From Papilionanthe hookeriana x Papilionanthe teres (Eukaryota; Streptophyta; Magnoliopsida; Asparagales; Orchidaceae): a stretch of DNA of 64,000 nt. The stretch lies in assembly GCA_022702705.1 (NCBI GenBank), contig CM040434.1:22486001-22550000 (forward strand). Reading direction: 5' to 3'. Both the position numbers and the translations under genes were made by a program. A model generated the notes under the pieces. It did no database searches. It saw only the letters and a program-made list of their open reading frames with translations, and was not told the origin of the DNA. Below are positions 58,401-64,000 of this stretch, in pieces (the stretch's first letter is position 1; each line of letters begins with the position of its first letter).

Positions 58401-59664
58401 TTGAACCAAAAATAATATAAATTAATCAAATAATTATTCCAAAATAATTTTGATTAATTAATTGGCTAATAATAAAATTTTTAATATTTTAATTAATTAA
58501 AAGCTATGAAATAAAATAAAATTCAATTTTAAGCCAAAAAAATGACATCAAATAATTAATTTAAATTTATTTTGATTAATTGATTAATAAAATAATTTTC
58601 AACATTTTTAATTAATGGCATAATTAATTAAAATGGAAATTAATCAAAGAAAGGGCATAAAATAGAATTTTAACAGATGACACCAATTATGACATAATAA
58701 TTGATTTTTCAGAAATTTCAAACCCCTTTATGACATCATGGATGACTCAATGTGGGTTAGAAACAACCCATATGACCCATTCAATATGAGTCAACCCATT
58801 AATGACCCATTACATGCCATTTAACCTTGATTAAAAGGGCATGATGACACCTTAATCATGAAGGGAAGTGAAGTGTCATTCCCTCATGAATCTTTAGAGG
58901 AATATTTGGTGAGTCATCAAACACCTCAAATTCCATCCAATAAAGAAAAATAAATACTTAGATCATATTTACATCATAGTATGTTCTCATAAATACCAAT
59001 TTTGGAAAATTAAAATGGGGGGGAGTTTATGTGTCATGATCCTACTAAATCTTAGATGACATGTTAAGTGAAAGATATGTAGCTCACTTTGAGTCACCAC
59101 ACACCTCTTCCTCTTCCAATAGACATATAACAAATCAATTTTATCAAAGAAGGAGCTCATCATGGCCATTTAAAGGAATGAGACAAGTGAGTGATTATGT
59201 GTAAAATTCTCCCCCATTTTAAAGCATGAATCACCCCTTCCTTTGAGATGATGTGGTCGGCCAATTCAAAGACAACCTTGCCCACCTCGTAGACCATCCA
59301 ATGGAGGAGAAACATGACTTAAACCAATCCTTTACCATGGCTAGATGCAATCATAACCAATCCATACATGAGGTGAATAGTGAGCTTATGTGCCATAATA
59401 TCCTTAAGACCATTAAATTAAATAGTGAAAATATATAGGGGAGGTGAATTCAGTAGAATTAAGTATTCCTTATCCACCTCTTTGAAGAACAAATGAGGGG
59501 AAGCTAAGCCATGAAATCAAGATAGACCATGGCTAAACCTCGCATGGTTTACCCTTGGAAAATGCAATTCCTCTTATCCACGACTCAAAAGCTATCCAAA
59601 AGACATCATGAGCCTAGTATAACCTACCCCAAATGAACCTAAGCTTGCCCATAGCTATCCATGG

Positions 59665-59673
59665 TTATAAAAG
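59665..59673 (+). promoter_or_regulatory. TATA box of long LTR D
   Basis: TTATAAAAG lies about 2.23 kb into the LTR, aligned with the TATA of copies B and C. Confidence 0.5.
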
Positions 59674-60125
59674 GGACCAAAGTCGAGCACATAGAGAGTA
59701 GAGACCAAAAATAAGCGACCCCCAACCATTGCCCAAATCCTCGAACTTTCAACACAAAAAATGTTCCCTAGGACCTAAGCAGTTGAACCCCAGTGAAACC
59801 AGGCTTTAAAACCCACCAAATTCCCTCAATTGAGCCAACCCAAAAACCCCAAAATAGGATAAAAATGGAGTTTAAAAGGAAATTACTCAAAACTTCAAAT
59901 TGACCTTCCCTGAAGCTTCCTATGACCCTACGAAGATGATCCCAATCAAAATCAAGCATCCCCATAGCCCTTAAGCCACTAATTGACCAAGCCATTTAAG
60001 CTGAGACACCTCAATGAAAAAATCATATACATACCCTATTTTACCTTAATTTGAGTTAAGGAAAAGCTTATTGAGGTCGAGATGAAGCTTCAGAACCATT
60101 CAATTTGAATTTACATCAACTGAGG

Positions 60126-60136
60126 CCAAGGTATGG
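60126..60136 (+). promoter_or_regulatory. Conserved 5' splice-site-like motif in LTR D leader
   Basis: CCAAG|GTATGG lies about 460 bp after the TATA box, at the same place as in copies B and C. Confidence 0.4.
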
Positions 60137-61059
60137 TTTTTCACACCCAACCCGAGCTTAGGCTTGGTCTAGAGTAGGGTTAGCCATTTCAAAACCCCCA
60201 CATATCTGTATGGATATGATCGTCTGCTCAAGGAGATCATGTAGGAACAAACCTCGCTCGATTTCATCAAGAATTAAGCGAGATATTGTCTCTAGATCAC
60301 GGACGGTCTGCTGGATCAAGAGGGCGGAAGACAATGAACCAAGACCGTCTGTTTTCGTGTTTTGGGAATAAACGACAAAGATTCAATCCTAACCGCTCCC
60401 GTGTTTGGATCCCAGCAAAGGATCAAGTGCGTTTCAACCCATCCGAGGACATGCGGCAGCCAGAGGTTTATATGGATTTAATTAAATCCAAATAAACATT
60501 AAAAACTTCAAAATTCCATAACTTGACATAGAGAAATCCTAAAAGTATGACAAAAATACCCCTTAACTCAGCATGAAGAGAAGAAAATTATGAGTCTAAA
60601 ATCATAATTTTATTCTCAGTATTTAATTTTTAAATAATTAAATACTCTCTAGAGTATTTTAATTATTAAAAATTATTCACGAAACACAAAAATCTGAAAA
60701 TTTAGGAGAATTATCTCTAGACCCTTAGGAATATCCCCTGATTTTTTCCTAGGTTAGTAAAATCTTCTAAGACACCATTTTCTAATTTTCAAGGTACTTT
60801 GTAATTATTTTTAACAATAATTATAAAAATGAAAATTAAGGAAAATAAAATATGAAAAAATGGTTAGGAAATTTAAGGTAACAGACAATAACCTTAAAAT
60901 GATATTTCTTAGACCATTAAACAACTTAAAATGACATTTTTGAATAAGGGTAAAAATTTATTATAAATAATTTAACCCTAAAAATCCTCTCCTTACCTAA
61001 CATAGCCCATTCCACAATGGACTAAGTCAAAATCGAGTCTAGCCCAAAATAGACGCAAG

Positions 61060-62330
61060 ACAAAAGTTAATTAGGTTTAAGACATCAAATTAGACCTAAT
61101 TTAAACTTTAAATAACTCATTGAACCTTAATTACATTAGTTTTAGTATAAAATCAAACTTTAATTCAGTTTAAGGACATATTAAACGTAATTAACTTATT
61201 AAACCTTAATTACATTAGGTTTAATACAAAATCAAAATTTAATTAATTTTAAGGATATATTAAACTTAATTAACTCATTAAACCTTAATAATATTAGGTT
61301 TAATACAAAATCAAACTTTAATTAAGTTTAAGGACATATTAAACTTAATTAACTGACTAAACCTTAATTACATTAGGTTTAATCCAAAATTAAAATTTAA
61401 TTAAGTTTAAAGACATATTTAACTTAGTTAATCTATTAAACCTTAATTACATTAAGTTTAATACAAAATCAAATTTTAATTAAGTTTAAGGATATATTAA
61501 ACTTAATTAACATCGTAAATCTTAAATAAATCTTACCCAAATTAGGTTTAATTAACCTTAAAATCAATTAGACTTAACCTTAATTACATCTAATTAATCA
61601 ATTAAACCTTACCCAAATAAGGCTTAATTAATCCTAAACCAATTAGATTTAACCCTAATTAAGGCTAATTAATTAATTAAACCTTACCCAAATAAGGTTT
61701 AACTAATCCTAAACAAATTAGACTTAACTCTAATTAAGTCTAATTAATCAATTAAACCTTACCCAAATTAGGTTTAATTAACCTTAATTCTATTAGACAT
61801 AACCCTAATTAAGTATAATTAATCAATTAAACCTTACCCAAATTAGTTTAATCAATCCTAAACCATAATTAAGTTTATCACATTAAACTTAATTAAAATA
61901 TTAAACCTTAACCAACTAAGGTTTAATCAATCTTAAACCATAATTAAGTTTATCACATTGGATTTAATTAAATTATTAAACCTTAACCAACTAAGGTTTA
62001 ATTAATCTTAAACCATAATCAAGTCTATCACATTAGACTTAATTAAACTATTAAACCTTAACCGACAAAGGTTTAATCAATCTTAAACCATAATTAAGTC
62101 TATCACATTAGACTTAATTAAACTATTAAACCTTAACCAACGAAGGTTTAATCAATCTTAAATCATAATTAAGTCTATCACATTAGACTTAATTAAACTA
62201 TTAAACTTTAACCAACTAAGGTTTAATCAATCTTAAACCATAATTAAGTCTATCACATTAGAATTAATTAAATTATTAAACCTTAACCAACTAAGGTTTA
62301 ATGAACCTTACCATAATTAAGTCTTTCACA
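61060..62330. repeat. 75-79-bp tandem repeats in LTR D
   Basis: The word CCTTAA/CCTTACC recurs at 61125, 61203, 61283, 61362 and 61441 (steps 78-80), then at 61617, 61682, 61757, 61832, 61906, 61981, 62056, 62131, 62206 and 62281 (mostly 75). Units contain AAACCTTAACCAACTAAGGTTTAA, an inverted repeat. All units are related, so the array arose from one ancestral unit whose period changed from about 79 to 75 bp. Confidence 0.92.
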
Positions 62331-63212
62331 TTTTTTCGAAATACCTTTCGGACAAAGTAGATTAAGGCCCCTGATGACCCTGGGACGACAGAGCCAGTGA
62401 GATCTTGACAGGGTTATCTAAAAATATAACTATATAAAATAAAAAGATTAAAGAAACAAAATTGACATTATTTCTTTCTGACACTATTTTCCTTTGCAGG
62501 ATGAAAATATATTACGTTTTAAATTTTTCTTGTATGTTATAGGGTATGCTAACTCTATTTTGCAGGACGACATTCCTAGACGTGACGAAAGAAAACAAAA
62601 TGAAACAATTACAATGACATCAAAACAACAAAACAAAATAAAATAAACAACATTAAAATGATAAAACCAAGACAAAACAAAACCAAAACTTTTAGGATAG
62701 CCACGAAACAAAATGACAAACAACAAAAAAAAATGACAAATAAAATAAAAATGACAGACAACAAAACAAAGATGATAAACAACAAGATGACAAGATAATA
62801 AGATAAAAAGTGACATGACAAAATGACATTCAGGATCGATAGTTGGTACATCTTTCCTTAAAAACTTTCTAAAAAATAAGTTATTAACTTTAATCATAAG
62901 TTTTCTTAGACAATTATAAATTATCTAAGATGTAATTAACTATAGGTGTTTGCTTCTATGGGAGATTAATGAACTCAAAATAGATATTATATCTAAAAAT
63001 CTCTGGTTACCAAAATCCTTATACAGAATCTCTAGGATAAGACAATCCTAGAATTTTTATTTTGAGGATTCTCACCGACACCTCTTTTTCTACTGTTTTC
63101 TATATTATTAGCCCTTATTTTCTTTAAATTTCTTATTATCTAAAGAATCTTTTACAGGATCTTAAGAAATAAGATTTATTAAAGATTAGGGCAATATTAT
63201 AGATAAACGGAG

Positions 63213-63222
63213 TGGCGATTCC
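63213..63222 (+). promoter_or_regulatory. Possible primer-binding region after LTR D
   Basis: TGGCGATTCC resembles the TGGCGACTCC start of Tat/Ogre primer-binding sites. No CA dinucleotide closes the LTR immediately before it, so the boundary is uncertain. Confidence 0.35.
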
Positions 63223-64000
63223 AAATCCACATCGACACCATAGAAAAAATCTCTAACACGGCGATGACACCGCCATCAAAGCGGACAAGGCGAAGTATTT
63301 GAAAAAACAATGTGGATTGAAGAAGACTCAATGAGAGTTCTTAGCATCGTTCAGTCTATCAAATCTATATGTTGAATGTCCCAAGAGAAATAAGTGAAAG
63401 GCCGAGATATGTTCCACCATAAGGAGAATGAAATTAAGTTCGCGAGTCTAGTTAGTGGTTGTCTGATTTATGCGTTTGATATTAAGTGTGTTTTATTTTT
63501 GAATTAATGTGTTTTATGTGTTTTGATTTTAATTTTGATTTGATTTGAATCATCCTATAATTTTTGGATTGGAGAAAATATGAGTGAATTGTGTTTGTAT
63601 TTGTTTAGAATTAGTGTAAGTGTTTGTTTGTGTGAAAATTTATGTATTATTTAAGGTTGAATCGATTTTGTGAAATTTTATGAAGTTTGAGAAAGAAGAG
63701 GGTAGAAGGGGAAGAAAATAGTTATTAACATTTATAAAGCCATTTAGGGGTGGATGACTTAGGATAGATGGTTATTTAACTTAAAAATGAATAATATCAA
63801 AATTTATGCACTGGCGCCTATGCGCTAAAATCCCGCGCTTAAGCACAAGTTACCCAAATGGTAAGCACCTAAGCACCAAACCAGTCGCACTTAAGCACCA
63901 GTTTCAAAAAACTGGATCGTGAACTGTTTAAGGTGATAAATAAACCTGAAAATGCCCATTTTCACCCCCGACATTCGCCTTCTTTCTCCGGTTTTCACAA
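63223..64000 (+). other. Unresolved sequence with a G-type palindrome array
   Basis: There is no gene that I recognise. The stretch from 63223 to 63480 may be the start of the internal region of the LTR D element. At 63813-63899 four GCGCTTAAGC(AC)-type palindromes lie with centres at 63819, 63840, 63870 and 63892 (steps 21, 30, 22), the same spacing as LTR G (22, 30, 22). A gataaataaacc TATA-like sequence follows at 63933. This is either an LTR U3 or an internal post-pol promoter of a G-type Athila element that continues past the window. Confidence 0.5.

Larger units (their letters stand above)
57435..63212 (+). mobile_element. Long-LTR family copy D
   Basis: The copy begins TGACCTCAC...GTGAGGA and shares the order of landmarks of copy B. 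It has U3 to about 59660, a TATA box at 59665-59673, a donor-like GTATGG at 60131 and a GC-rich leader block (60210-60480; CGTCTGCTCAAGGAGATC, GACGGTCTGC). The cctaaaagtatgacaaaaata segment is at 60537. Near the end, gatgtaattaactatagg (62930) is followed by TGGCGATTCC (63213), which looks like a Tat/Ogre-type primer-binding region. The LTR is about 5.8 kb. Its U3 differs from B in using GGTCAA/TTGACC words instead of TTGGG/CCCAA. Confidence 0.6.

Noticed and set aside
61500..62330. Telomere-like AACCCTAA words
   Set aside because: They occur as variants inside the 75-bp unit and never as uninterrupted 7-bp repeats.
62484..62897. 137-codon hydrophobic frame resembling a membrane protein
   Set aside because: It is the reverse of a low-complexity acaaaacaaaatgac stretch. 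The Phe/Leu/Ile richness is compositional.

Overview
This window looks like plant nuclear heterochromatin made almost entirely of retrotransposons. I see no intact host gene, tRNA or rRNA. The evidence is several Ty3/gypsy elements of the Athila type (primer-binding site TGGCGCCGTTGCCGGGGA or decayed forms of it, gag with the FPFSLRDKAK-type core, protease CDLGAS, RT, RNase H and HHCC/DDE integrase), one plant L1-type LINE with a C-terminal RNase H, and four copies of a second LTR family whose LTRs are about 6-7 kb long.

Layout. 1-2275: partial long LTR 'A' on the minus strand. 2649-3850: an 83-bp minisatellite. 4685-6381 (minus): a broken reading frame downstream of an Athila pol, made of a Transposase_32-like module followed by an AlkB/ALKBH9-10-like RNA-demethylase module, behind its own TATA box and palindrome array (6490-6680). 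6984-13951: Athila element 1 (minus), pol, gag and 5' LTR. 13953-17655: the 5' LTR and gag of a near-identical sister element, interrupted in its protease by element 1. 17656-17935: a plus-strand integrase fragment that was the target of that sister element. 19170-26470: long LTR 'B' (plus). 26805-30880: LINE (minus). 31172-37958: long LTR 'C' (minus). 37975-48367: a complete but decayed Athila element 'E' (plus) with both LTRs and a 5-bp target-site duplication CTTAT. 48822-50588: another Athila LTR 'G'. 50855-57264: Athila element 'F' (plus), 3' truncated. 57435-63212: long LTR 'D' (plus), with a dense TTGACC/GGTCAA region and 75-79-bp tandem repeats. 63213-64000: internal start of D or a new Athila-like module.

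Two observations stand out. First, the open reading frame after pol in the minus-strand Athila-type element joins a Transposase_32-like domain to an m6A-eraser-like AlkB domain. It is intronless, it is now broken by small indels, and it has a separate promoter. Second, every Athila-family LTR here except the shortened 5' LTR of E, where I could not measure it, and also the internal post-pol promoters, carry short GC-rich palindromes arranged in pairs 21-22 bp apart. The palindrome sequence differs between families but the spacing is kept. This suggests a conserved promoter architecture bound by a dimeric factor on one face of the DNA.

All homology calls are by eye from motifs and by comparison between copies inside the window. 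No database search was possible.
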